Positions 37,092 through 46,100 of a stretch of 64,000 bases of DNA are shown here, one piece after another. Made by a program: the position numbers and the translations under genes. How positions within the stretch are numbered: the first letter of the stretch is position 1; every line of letters begins with the position of its first letter. The stretch lies in assembly GCA_963841945.1 (NCBI GenBank), contig CAWJFC010000029.1, positions 231,871-295,870 of the forward strand, written 5' to 3'. Origin of the DNA: Acidiflorens sp963841945. Lineage in GTDB: Bacteria > Acidobacteriota > Terriglobia > Terriglobales > Acidobacteriaceae. The notes under the pieces are model-generated. The model did no database searches. It was given only the letters and a program-made list of their open reading frames with translations, and was not told the DNA's origin.

Positions 37092-39671
37092 ATGACCAAC
37101 CTCGCGCAACATCCATTGGCAGGCAGAATTCTACGGGCAAACGCAACGTCGATGCTGATTGTCCTGGCGCTACTGGCCATGGCGACCGCTCGTCTTGCCT
37201 CTGCGCAAACCTTCATGTTCAACCGCGCCGATTTCGTCACGGGTACGGGCCCGGCAGTGGTGGCCGTGGGCGACTTCAGGGGCAACGGCATCATGGACGT
37301 AGTCACTGGCAATAACGACACGGCGAACACGGTTTCTGTATTGCTCGGGAAAGGCGACGGAACCTTCGCTCCTCACGTCGATTATCCGGTAGGTTCAGCG
37401 CCCAGCGGTGTCGCTGTAGGCGACTTTAATGGCGACGGCAAGCTCGACATTGTCGTGGTCTATGGCTTTAACGATGCTCAAGTCGCCGTGCTTTTGGGGA
37501 ACGGCGACGGAACGTTCAAACCATTCATCTCCACCGTCGCGGGCGTGCAGGGCGGCAGCATTGCGGTCGGCGATTTCAATGGCGACGGCAAACTCGACGT
37601 CGCCATCTCCGACTACGATTCGCAGACGCTGGGCGTGGCCGTCATGCTCGGAAACGGCGATGGAACTTTCAAGGCTCCGGTTACTTACGCCACCGCAGGC
37701 GATCCGTTGATGGTGATCGCCGCCGATTTCAATGGCGACGGCAAACTGGACTTGGCGACGGCCAACGCAAGCAGCGAAACAATCTCGGTCCTGCTCGGCA
37801 ATGGCGACGGTACGTTCCAGACTCACAAGGACTATTCCACGGCTGTGGCCGAAAGTTGCATCAGCCTCGCTGCCGGCGCGCTCCGCGATGATAAGAGGAT
37901 AGACATTGTTGCCGGATGCCAAGCTGACGGCAAAGTTGTGGTGCTGCTCTCCAACGGCGACGGAACCTTTAAGGCCGCGAAAGCTTATCCCGTTCCCGCC
38001 GGCGTGGATCAAGTGGCGCTCGGCGACTTTAATGGCGACGGCAAACTCGACGTTGCGGTCACAAATTCGGGAACCTATGACATGGTTTCCGTCTTGCCTG
38101 GCACCGGCTCGGGAACTCTGAAAGCCGCAGTCGTGTTCGGCACTAACTATGGTCCGAGTGGCATAGCCGCTGCCGATTTTAACGGTGACGGCAAGCTTGA
38201 CATAGTTACTGCAGACAACGGCGGCCCCTTCGGAGTTACGATGGCGACAATCTCGGTACTGCTGAGCAACGGAAAAGATATGTTCGCAGCGCGCACCGAT
38301 TACGCCGTGGGCAATGAGAGCGTGACCGGAGCCTACAGCGGACTTGCGGCGGCGGACCTCACCGGAAACGGCGAGCCGGACCTGATTGTTCCAATCACCT
38401 ATGCCGACACTCCTTACGAGTTTTCCGTACTAAAAAACAAAGGCAATGGGACATTTGATCCACCCGTAAACTACGCGCTGCCAATCGGTCCGGACGCCGT
38501 AACGGCAGGCGACTTCAACAACGATCACAAAGCAGATATCGCGATAATGAATTTCGGAGGCAGCGGCAGCATCTCCGTGTTGCTCAACTCGGGCACCGGG
38601 ACCTTTCCCAGTTATACGACATATCCCATCAACGGCTACGGCTACGGCATCGCGGTGGGCGACTTTAATAAGGATGGCAATCTCGATATCGTAGCCACTG
38701 ATCTCACAGAAGATACTGTATCGGTCCTTCTCGGCAACGGGACGGGTGCTTTTCCCACCTTTGCCACGTACGCGACTGGAAGCTTCCCGGAGGGTGTCAC
38801 CGTCGGCGATTTCAACGGCGATGGCTGGCCCGATATCGCGGTTGCCGATTCGGAGGGTGGCACAGTCTCGATTCTGATTAACAAAGCCGACGGCTCGGGC
38901 ACGTTCCTTCCGAAGGTAGACTACGCCGCCGCCGGAGGAGGAGCCCCACTCGCAATCGCGGCCGGCAGTTTCCGCGGTAACGGCATCATCGACCTGGCGG
39001 TGGCGACGAACAGCGCCTTTGGCGGAATCGAGGTTCTGTTGGGGAATGGTGACGGCACATTTCAGAAGGCCGTGCCATACGATACGTTGAACAACGCGAA
39101 CGGAGTAGTGATTGGTGACTTCAACAATGACGGCAATCTCGATTTGGCGGTCACCATCGCAAATGCAGGGAGCACATTCGGGTTCATCACCATTTTTCCC
39201 GGAAACGGCGACGGCACCTTCGGCGGCGGAGTGACACTCACATCCGGCGCATTGCCGTCTGGAATCGTAGCCGCGGATTTCAATGGAGATGGCGGATTAG
39301 ATCTGGCGACGGCCAACGGAACAACCGCAGGCGACACAGGTTCCGCAACTGTGCTCTTGAACGAACCAGTCATTGGTATAACGCCCACCAGCCTCATTTT
39401 CGCGCATCAAAAAGTGGGAACCACCAGCGCCACGCAGATAGTCACCGTGGACAATCCTGGTGCGACACCTCTGAAGATCACCAGCATTACCATCGCTGGA
39501 GACTTCGCCGAAACCAATAATTGCCCGGCCAAACTCACCGTAGGCAAGAACTGCACTATTACCGTGACCTTTACGCCGACGCAGACAGGCACCCGGACCG
39601 GGACTTTATCGATCAAAGACTCCGCCCTCAGCAGCGTGCAAAAAATCACGCTGACGGGCAGCGGGACGTAG
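37092..39671 (+). CDS. Secreted VCBS/FG-GAP repeat protein with choice-of-anchor D C-terminus
   Basis: 859 residues. The ATG at 37092 is chosen because GGAG is seven bases upstream; the ATG at 37086 almost touches it. The signal peptide ends ATARLASAQ. About thirteen FG-GAP/VCBS repeats follow, each with a calcium-type loop (VGDFNGDGKLDIVV and variants) and the LLGNGDGTF segment; together they resemble integrin-like beta-propellers. The last about 100 residues form an ASPM-SPD2-Hydin-like choice-of-anchor D domain (PTSLIFAHQKVGTTSATQIV). This is the last gene of the co-oriented array. It probably binds calcium outside the cell; partner unknown. Confidence 0.85.
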   Translation: MTNLAQHPLAGRILRANATSMLIVLALLAMATARLASAQTFMFNRADFVTGTGPAVVAVGDFRGNGIMDVVTGNNDTANTVSVLLGKGDGTFAPHVDYPVGSAPSGVAVGDFNGDGKLDIVVVYGFNDAQVAVLLGNGDGTFKPFISTVAGVQGGSIAVGDFNGDGKLDVAISDYDSQTLGVAVMLGNGDGTFKAPVTYATAGDPLMVIAADFNGDGKLDLATANASSETISVLLGNGDGTFQTHKDYSTAVAESCISLAAGALRDDKRIDIVAGCQADGKVVVLLSNGDGTFKAAKAYPVPAGVDQVALGDFNGDGKLDVAVTNSGTYDMVSVLPGTGSGTLKAAVVFGTNYGPSGIAAADFNGDGKLDIVTADNGGPFGVTMATISVLLSNGKDMFAARTDYAVGNESVTGAYSGLAAADLTGNGEPDLIVPITYADTPYEFSVLKNKGNGTFDPPVNYALPIGPDAVTAGDFNNDHKADIAIMNFGGSGSISVLLNSGTGTFPSYTTYPINGYGYGIAVGDFNKDGNLDIVATDLTEDTVSVLLGNGTGAFPTFATYATGSFPEGVTVGDFNGDGWPDIAVADSEGGTVSILINKADGSGTFLPKVDYAAAGGGAPLAIAAGSFRGNGIIDLAVATNSAFGGIEVLLGNGDGTFQKAVPYDTLNNANGVVIGDFNNDGNLDLAVTIANAGSTFGFITIFPGNGDGTFGGGVTLTSGALPSGIVAADFNGDGGLDLATANGTTAGDTGSATVLLNEPVIGITPTSLIFAHQKVGTTSATQIVTVDNPGATPLKITSITIAGDFAETNNCPAKLTVGKNCTITVTFTPTQTGTRTGTLSIKDSALSSVQKITLTGSGT

Positions 39672-39992
39672 CCGGCCTCGACGGGAGCATCCGCGGGCAG
39701 TCGGGAAATGCCAGGACTGCTCCACACAAAGGAATGCACTAGCTGTATGGCCTCTCATCTATCGTGCCCGGATGCTCGAACGTCTTTTTCCACCGCCGCC
39801 ATCGCTCCCGGAGAATTCTTGACCGCTTTGATGGCTTTAACAAATGTCATGGCTCAAAGCGGTAATCAGTCAATGTTTTTCGCTGGCTGTAGCATTGGTT
39901 GGAGCTATATGGCTGACAGCTTCCTTCCCCTCTCAATTTTGGACTGCGGGATTCGTTGGTGCCATCGGCGCGTCCTCTTCCCTTCCCGATTC
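39672..39992. other. Gap after the secreted-protein array
   Basis: About 320 bases with no credible gene and no clear terminator hairpin with T run. CTTTGATGGCTTTAACAAATGTCATGGCTCAAAG contains a loose inverted repeat (CTTTGA/TCAAAG, near 39827) only. Confidence 0.3.
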
Positions 39993-40445
39993 CTAGTGCA
40001 CAGTTTTATCATCGGGATTCCCTGGTGTCCGGTCCGAGGCGTCTCCAGTCTGGGCTCGTGATGCATCAGTCAGTGGTTGGCTCAGTTGTTTTTCGACCTC
40101 GGCGACCCGGCGTGCCAAGTCGGTTGTCTCGATCGCTCGCAATTGGAGATTCAACAAAGGTGCGAGGCCGGCTGCGGTCCGGGGGTTCATTTTGCCGGCA
40201 TAGACATCTGCGATCAGCCGCGCGACCGTTTCGCGCACCGCAAGAGCAGCGTTCAGGTCAGGCAGCGGATCCCCAGCCTCGGAGCTGGGACGACGATTCT
40301 TTTTTCCGCCTTTACGGCCAAGCTCGGAAGCCTTGGCCGGGTTCGCATGGAAGAAGCAGAGCCCGCCGGCAGTGGCCGCGGCGCGGCAGGGCTTCCCTTC
40401 CTTCGTCGTGCCCTTGCAACGGGAATCTTGTCTTCGGGGGCTCAT
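39993..40445 (-). CDS. Small zinc-binding-type protein, DUF5763-like
   Basis: 150 residues; AGGAGGA is nine bases before the ATG at 40445, one of the best ribosome sites in the window. The N-terminus CKGTTKEGKPCRAAATAGGL followed by CFFHANP has the C-C-C-x2-H spacing of DUF5763-like short zinc modules. Next are a Gly/Lys/Arg patch (ELGRKGGKKNRR) and a helical region with a coiled-coil tendency (ARRVAEVEKQLSQPL). There is no signal peptide. A nucleic-acid-binding role is plausible from the zinc module and basic patch, but not demonstrated. It follows another small minus-strand gene by 99 bases. Confidence 0.7.
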   Translation of the reverse strand: MSPRRQDSRCKGTTKEGKPCRAAATAGGLCFFHANPAKASELGRKGGKKNRRPSSEAGDPLPDLNAALAVRETVARLIADVYAGKMNPRTAAGLAPLLNLQLRAIETTDLARRVAEVEKQLSQPLTDASRAQTGDASDRTPGNPDDKTVH

Positions 40446-40544
40446 GTCGGTTGTTCCTCCTAACGGACCGATTTATGTCCTATCTGAGGCTCGATCAAAA
40501 GTGACGAAGCGGACGTTCGATCCTCGCCTCCTCTCGATGGGCCG

Positions 40545-41117
40545 TCAGTTCCGATTTAATTGTTCTTTGCGCGCGTCCTGCCAAGTCAGGATGAACCTCT
40601 CGCCGCGTGATTCCTTCGTGGGTAGCCCGTCAGGTGCTGGTGCCGATTCGGTTCTGCTTTGGGATTGTCCTCCCTCGGCACTCCATTCTGACTTCGCGCC
40701 ATCCTGGCATTTGTTCTTCTTCCACGCATGTTCCTCGGCGAGCAGCCGAGTGCCATCCTTTAAGCGTAAATAGACTCCGTCTTCTGCTTCTTCCTCTTCG
40801 GCGGGCCAGAGATTTGGCGGGAAGCTGGCCGTCCAGGCTTTACGGTGTTGCGGGCTCAGGGTCTCTCTTTTGCGCTCGAATTTTTCCCGGAGCCATTTCG
40901 AAACATAAATGCGATGAAAAGTCCATTTCCAGCGCTTCCCGTGCAGGGGACACTTCACACGGGATGCTATTTCTTGCTCGATAGGGAAACCAAACGACGG
41001 CGGTTCATTTTCCGGAAAGCAGATGCACTCTGCGGAATACATGGAACGTGCTTCGGCAATTTCCTTCGAGCGCCGTTCGATCTTCTCAACGCGCTTCAGC
41101 AACTCTCGTGTCGTCAT
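40545..41117 (-). CDS. Hypothetical cytosolic protein preceding the DUF5763-like gene
   Basis: 190 residues from ATG 41117 with AAGGAG about eight bases upstream; a longer reading to 41195 lacks such support. The N-terminus (TTRELLKRVEKIERRSKEIA) is a charged helix. Two CxC/CPxH-like pairs follow (ECICFPEN and KCPLHGKRWKW), which could bind a metal. The remainder is acidic and hydrophilic, with a low-complexity Ser/Gln/Glu C-terminus. I do not recognise the family. With the zinc-module protein downstream it forms a two-gene unit, possibly mobile-element cargo since HNH and toxin-antitoxin remnants lie just upstream. Confidence 0.55.
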   Translation of the reverse strand: MTTRELLKRVEKIERRSKEIAEARSMYSAECICFPENEPPSFGFPIEQEIASRVKCPLHGKRWKWTFHRIYVSKWLREKFERKRETLSPQHRKAWTASFPPNLWPAEEEEAEDGVYLRLKDGTRLLAEEHAWKKNKCQDGAKSEWSAEGGQSQSRTESAPAPDGLPTKESRGERFILTWQDARKEQLNRN

Positions 41118-41464
41118 GGCTTCACTCCTTTTACAAAGGCAATGAACGTCATTTGCGACTGTCCGTCTCAGCTCTGGTGAGGCCCAGGACTGCAAGGTTA
41201 AAGAAGAGCGGTCCTGGCGAGAATTAAAACGCTTCCAAAGATATTAGCAAACGGCGAACAAAAAGGGAAGAGCGAAGTTTGGAATGCAACTCAATCGGCA
41301 ACTGGATCAGGTCGCCCTGTCCTTCGGAGGAACTCACCCAATATCGGCCCAGCAGGAGCGCGGTTCTTTTGGACTCGGTTATGCATAGCCGTGCACCCGG
41401 GGTGCACAAACTGGCTCGTGCAACGAGGCTGCAGAAACAAGCACCTCAGTGCCCCGCCTCGCCA

Positions 41465-41617
41465 GCGAACCCGTGCTGATTACGGCGTCCGCGCTGGTTG
41501 CATCCAGCGCTGGACGCGGGCCACCACAAAGAATTCCGTAGCCACTCCGGCGACGATTCGGAAGATAACTTGATCACGATGTGCACGGTGTGCCACGCCA
41601 GAGTGCATCGCCACTAG
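41465..41617 (+). pseudogene. HNH endonuclease C-terminal fragment
   Basis: One frame reads DAGHHKEFRSHSGDDSEDNL followed by ITMCTVCHARVHRH and a TAG stop (41615-41617). This is the complete second half of a small HNH nuclease: the HH pair, the SGDDSEDN turn and the CxxCH zinc/catalytic end. The first half (RDGWRCQxCG) is only vaguely visible in another frame, and there is no start codon. The gap from 41118 to here holds nothing else recognisable. Confidence 0.65.
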
Positions 41618-41765
41618 GCGACAAAAGAGGATCGCCTGATCCAGTTATCACCCGCAGGCATGGGTGGGCACCCAGAAACTCGCGCTACCAGGCAAGGGTG
41701 AATCAGGAATGTACTCGAGCTCTTAGGCTGGAGCACCCCCCCAACCTGCGGAATGCTTCTGGCCT

Positions 41766-42224
41766 CTAGATCTGTTTAGCGTCAAAACCACTCAGGAGGG
41801 CTGCTTCTTGCAGCTTCTGGTCCGCCGTCAGAAATACTCGACCCTGGGGAATGTTTTCACACCATGCCAGCGCCGCAGCCAGTTGCAGCGCGTCAGCTGC
41901 CCGCAAATCATAATCGTCCACAAGTTCCGTTGCTTTCGTGCGCACCGCTTCCGAAGGCTGAATGACAGACCAGCCATCGGCTAGGGCTGTCGCGATCCTA
42001 CCGGCCTTGGCCCAGTCGCTCGAATTGAGTTGTTTCATCCGAACTAGGCGCGCCAAGGCGCTCGCAATCTCAACAGAAGTCGCCCACCAGACAACCGCTT
42101 CGAAGCTCTCGTAGAGAGCAATCGCCCTCGTCGTGGTGCCCTGACGAACACACAGAGGAACCAATGCGCTCGTGTCCCAAAAAGCTGAGGGACGCTTTAC
42201 CGGCCTTGCCGCTCTTCCCGCCAT
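41766..42224 (-). CDS. VapC-type PIN-domain toxin
   Basis: 152 residues. PIN-domain acidic residues are in place: Asp in FWDTSALVPL (about 17), Asp in DLRAADALQLAAAL (about 110) and Asp in FLTADQKLQEAA (about 130); Glu in TSVEIASAL (about 52) completes the set. PIN toxins are Mg-dependent ribonucleases, typically cutting tRNA or rRNA, that are held inactive by a cognate antitoxin. The first 28 bases overlap the end of the upstream antitoxin gene, a usual arrangement for coupling. The active site looks intact, so a functional toxin is expected. Confidence 0.88.
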   Translation of the reverse strand: MAGRAARPVKRPSAFWDTSALVPLCVRQGTTTRAIALYESFEAVVWWATSVEIASALARLVRMKQLNSSDWAKAGRIATALADGWSVIQPSEAVRTKATELVDDYDLRAADALQLAAALAWCENIPQGRVFLTADQKLQEAALLSGFDAKQI

Positions 42225-42484
42225 ACTTGCTCCATGACGTCATCAGAAATGTCTCCCGGTGGCTCCGGCAATGAAACTGTCGAGAGCCGTCTTTTCAGCG
42301 GCAGGGAGAGAACGCCACGGGCAATCAGGCGCTGCTCTTGTTTAGACCGGTCGTTTGTACGACAGGGAACCATTCGCGCCACAGGCTTGTTGCGGTCGCA
42401 AATCAGCACTTCTTCGCCATCCTTTACTAGTTGGATGTGAGCGCTGAGTTGCGCTTTCAAGTCGCTGATGTTTACGGTACGCAT
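42197..42484 (-). CDS. Phd/YefM-type antitoxin paired with the PIN toxin
   Basis: 95 residues from ATG 42484. The N-terminus TVNISDLKAQLSAHIQLVKD and EEVLICDRNKPVARMVPC are the Phd/YefM dimer and DNA-binding fold; the C-terminal region ISDDVMEQVWREERQGR would wrap the toxin. Its end overlaps the toxin start by 28 bases. A decayed homologue of the same gene lies at 12191-12446. The gene begins 38 bases after a second, unrelated antitoxin gene on the same strand. Confidence 0.88.
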   Translation of the reverse strand: MRTVNISDLKAQLSAHIQLVKDGEEVLICDRNKPVARMVPCRTNDRSKQEQRLIARGVLSLPLKRRLSTVSLPEPPGDISDDVMEQVWREERQGR

Positions 42485-42521
42485 AGGCACATTATAATGA
42501 ATCTGACCATGTTGGTCATCT

Positions 42522-42713
42522 TTATTCCGGTAGCGGTTCACGCTTAAGTTTGTGCAGCCGCTCCCGCCACTCCGTGAGCGTTGGCCTCTCCGCGATTTCC
42601 TTAATCTCCGCTAACAGATAGTCTGAAAGCGACATACCTGCCATGGCGTCGCGGGCTTTCAGACCACGATGTAGGGCATCGGGTACGTTCCGAAGCTGAA
42701 TCATCTTGGACAT
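42522..42713 (-). CDS. FitA/VapB-like ribbon-helix-helix antitoxin without its own toxin
   Basis: 63 residues: MIQLRNVPDALHRGLKARDA, then AGMSLSDYLLAEI, the ribbon-helix-helix DNA-binding fold of FitA-like antitoxins (PF22513-type Arc fold), followed by a helical tail (WRERLHKLKREPLPE). Such genes normally sit directly before a FitB/VapC PIN gene. Here the next gene is a second antitoxin of the Phd type, and the PIN toxin comes after that. Either this antitoxin lost its toxin when another module inserted behind it, or the three work together. A palindrome lies just upstream of its start codon. Confidence 0.82.
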   Translation of the reverse strand: MSKMIQLRNVPDALHRGLKARDAMAGMSLSDYLLAEIKEIAERPTLTEWRERLHKLKREPLPE

Positions 42714-42715
42714 GT

Positions 42716-42731
42716 TGAAAGCATACTTTCA
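42716..42731. promoter_or_regulatory. Candidate autoregulatory operator of the toxin-antitoxin operon
   Basis: TGAAAG-CATA-CTTTCA is a perfect 6-bp-arm palindrome ending three bases before the start codon of the ribbon-helix-helix antitoxin. Antitoxins of this fold bind such palindromes to repress their own operons. No convincing promoter hexamers were seen nearby. Confidence 0.5.
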
Positions 42732-42787
42732 TGTTACTCACATGTCGATGAATCACCCTGTGACCGTGCGATTGGACCCTTTATAGT

Positions 42788-42960
42788 ATGAGCGGCTGCG
42801 CCAGCGGATCCTGCGTCGCGACGGCTGGAGGTGTCAATCCTGCGGCACGATGACGAACCCAGGTGCACCACAAAGCGTTCCGCAGCCACTCTGGCGCCGA
42901 TTCTGAACAAAACCTGTCCGCACCTGCCACCCCAGCCTGCGCCGAGCAAGCCGACGATTT
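42788..42960 (+). pseudogene. HNH endonuclease remnant with one frameshift
   Basis: Reads RLRQRILRRDGWRCQSCGTM TN, then after a shift of frame near 42852 QVHHKAFRSHSGADSEQNLS. These are the zinc-knuckle and HH parts of a small HNH nuclease; the final CxxCH is degraded. A two-base loss after ACGAAC explains the break. There is no start codon. The following bases to 43136 contain nothing recognisable apart from the leader of the kinase gene. Confidence 0.7.
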
Positions 42961-43136
42961 TTCCGGAAGAGCCCTAACCGTCACCAGAGTGTCCAAAAGG
43001 CAGAGAAAGTAGCATGAATTAGGCTTCAAATTCCGGCCAATCGTATATACTTCTCGCACTATTTGTGCCCGAAGGCGCCCTCGGGTATGAACCGGTGGGC
43101 GCGCCCATCGGTCGGGCCTACCGCTGAATCGGACGA

Positions 43137-46100
43137 ATGCATGATTCCAAGTCAGGGCCGGATGGAAATCACGTTCCCAAAAAGCCTGTAGGGACCGGCG
43201 TCGGAACTCGTTTTCCCGGGGAAAGCTCCACTGGCGGCGTCCCCGTTCCTCCGGGCTCGAGTCCACCTAGCAATGCTTCCGGAAGCGAAATCGACCCAGG
43301 AGTGACGATTGCGGACTTCGGGTCCACGCCCGATCCCGGCGCTACCATCGCCGATACAGGTGCGCCAGATGGTTCCGATGCCACCGTAGTCGATGCCCGA
43401 AGCCCCTTCCCTACTGGATATTCAACGCGTCGCCCTTCCCCGCCCCCTGCCAACTGGAGTTCGCGAGGGTCCGGTATCCAGGCAGTGCTTCAAGTAGGCG
43501 AGGTGCTTGCCGGGAGATATGAAATCCTTCAACTGCTTGGCGAAGGCGGAATGGGGGCCGTTTATAAAGCCACCGACCGTGAACTTGACCGCTTCGTAGC
43601 CTTAAAGGTCATCCGTCCTGAGCTCGCGTCGAATCCTTCGATTCTGGCCCGCTTCAAACAGGAGCTCCTACTCGCTCATCAGGTGACACATCGCAACGTG
43701 ATTCGCATTTACGACCTGGCAGACGCAGAGGGTGTGAAGTTCATCACGATGGAGTTCGTTGAAGGCCAGGATTTGCGAGCCCTGATCCGGGAGAAAAAGA
43801 AGTTCTCGCCTGAGGAGGCTGTGGAGGTTATCCAGCAGGTGTGTCTTGCCCTTGATGCGGCGCACAGCGTGGGGGTGATTCACCGCGACCTGAAGCCGCA
43901 AAACATCATGCAGGACAACTCTGGCCGGATCCTGGTTATGGATTTCGGATTGGCGCGCACGTTGGAAGGTGACGGCATGACCCAAACTGGCGCGATCGTC
44001 GGCACCATGGAGTATATGTCGCCCGAGCAAGCTCTTGCCAAAGAGCTCGATCAACGCTCCGACCTCTTCGCGCTTGGTCTAATCCTTTACGAAATGCTGA
44101 CTGGCAAGACGCCTTTTCATGCCGAAAGCGCGCTGGCCAGCCTTATCAAACGGACTCAGGAACGCGCTGTCCCGGTTTCGGACGTTGATGCTCAGATACC
44201 GGGGGCGCTCAGCGGCATCGTGAGCAAGTGCCTTGAACGCGATCTCGCCCAGAGATATCAGAGTGCATCAGCCATCCTGGTTGACCTGAACACGTGGAAA
44301 GATAAGCGAGCGGCTGGCACGATCACTTTCGACGCCCGCGTAAAGCCCTGGGGGCAAACCATTCCATGGCCGCTGATCACGGGAATTTTGACTGCTCTAG
44401 TTTTGGCAATCTGCGGGTACATGTTGCGTGACCGACTTTTCAAATCGCAGGGCGCGGCCCAAGCGGTCGTAGTGCACCCGGTATCGCTCGCTATACTCCC
44501 TTTCCAGAATGCATCGGGAGACCAAAAATTGAACTGGCTGGGTTCAAGCCTGGCGGACATGCTTAGTACCGATGTGGGCCAGTCGGCTCAGCTTCGTACT
44601 GTCAGCTCAACCAACCTCCACCAGATTTTCAGCGATTTGCGAATCTCGTCCGAGACGGCTCTTGATCCGGCAACGATCCGGCGGGTAGCTGAGTTCAGCA
44701 ACGCCGATAGAGTCGTCTGGGGACAGTACGCGAAGTTCGGCGATCAAATCCGCATCGATGGGACGCTACTGGATCTAAAGACTGGCGGTACGGTGCCATT
44801 GAAGATCGATGCGCCCAGTGAGAAAGAAATTCCGGGCGCCATCGACCAACTGGCGGAGTTGATTCGCCAGAAGCTGGCGCTTCCGGAAAACGTACTGAAG
44901 GAATTAAAAGCGAGTTCCTTTCAGCCGACTTCACAATCGATTGACGCATTGAGGGACTACAATCAGGGCGTCTCCTTGCAGCGCGACGGACGTAATCTGG
45001 AAGCACAGAAGCAGTTCGAGGCGGCGACCCAGGGAGATCCTAAGTTTGCGCTCGCGTTTTCCAGGCTGGCACAGATTTATAGCAGTCTGGGCTATGACAG
45101 TGAAGCGGAGCAGTCCGCCAAGAAGGCCGTCGCGCTGAGCCAGGATTTGCCTACGGCGGAGAAGTACTTGATCTCTGCAATCGAGTTGCAGGTGGTCAAG
45201 AACTATCCCGAAGCCATCAAGGCGTACGAGACCCTCGCGAGCGTACTGCCCGGTAGTTCGGATGTGGAATCGGCTCTTGCCAGCCTCTACCAGGATTCTG
45301 GCGACCTCGCGAAGGCACGAGACCATTACCAGAAGCTGTTAACTTCAAACCCGAAAGATGTTGCGGCGACTCTCGACCTCGGCCGCATTGAGATCAAGAG
45401 TGGCAATCCACAAGGGAGCTTCGATCCCCTGAACCGTGCGTTTAGTCTTGCCACACAGGTTGATAACCAGGAACAGAAAGCGACCAGCCTTCACCTGATA
45501 GCGGTGGCGTACCGCATGTTGAGCAAGCCGCAGGAGGTTCTGAACAACGAACAGCAAGCGCTCAAAATCTGGCGCGAGATCGGGCAAAAGCGCGGCCTAG
45601 CCTTCAGCCTCAATGAAATGGCCAAAGCGCAGGCTTCGCTCGGGAATAACAAGGATGCTCTGCCTAACTTCGAGGAGGCTATGCAGATCAGGCGCGAGAT
45701 TGGCGACAAACGTGGCCTGGGTGACACGCTGATCGATATGGGGAATTTCTCCGATTATCGGGGGGACCACGATCAAGCACTGAAGATGTACAAGGAAGCG
45801 CTGGACTTGGAGCGCGATCTTGCCAATGAAGGTATGCAAGCCATCTGTCTGAACAACATCGGAACTGTGTATTCCGAGAAGGGCCAGTACGAGGATTCGC
45901 TTACCTATTATCAGCAGGCGCTGCAACTGCGCGAAAAAGCGAAAGTACCGCAGGACATTGTGGAGGCGGTCCACAATCTCGGCGAAATCTACGCCGACAT
46001 GGGCCAATACGATAAGGCGATTGCGTATTATCTTCGTGCATTGGATCTGCGGCGCACCATGAACGACCAACGCGGCGCAGCGATCGAATCCTATGGCTTG

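Noticed and set aside
39708..40061. Plus-strand frame of 117 codons after the VCBS gene
   Set aside because: No family resemblance, runs antisense into the DUF5763-like gene, no ribosome site.
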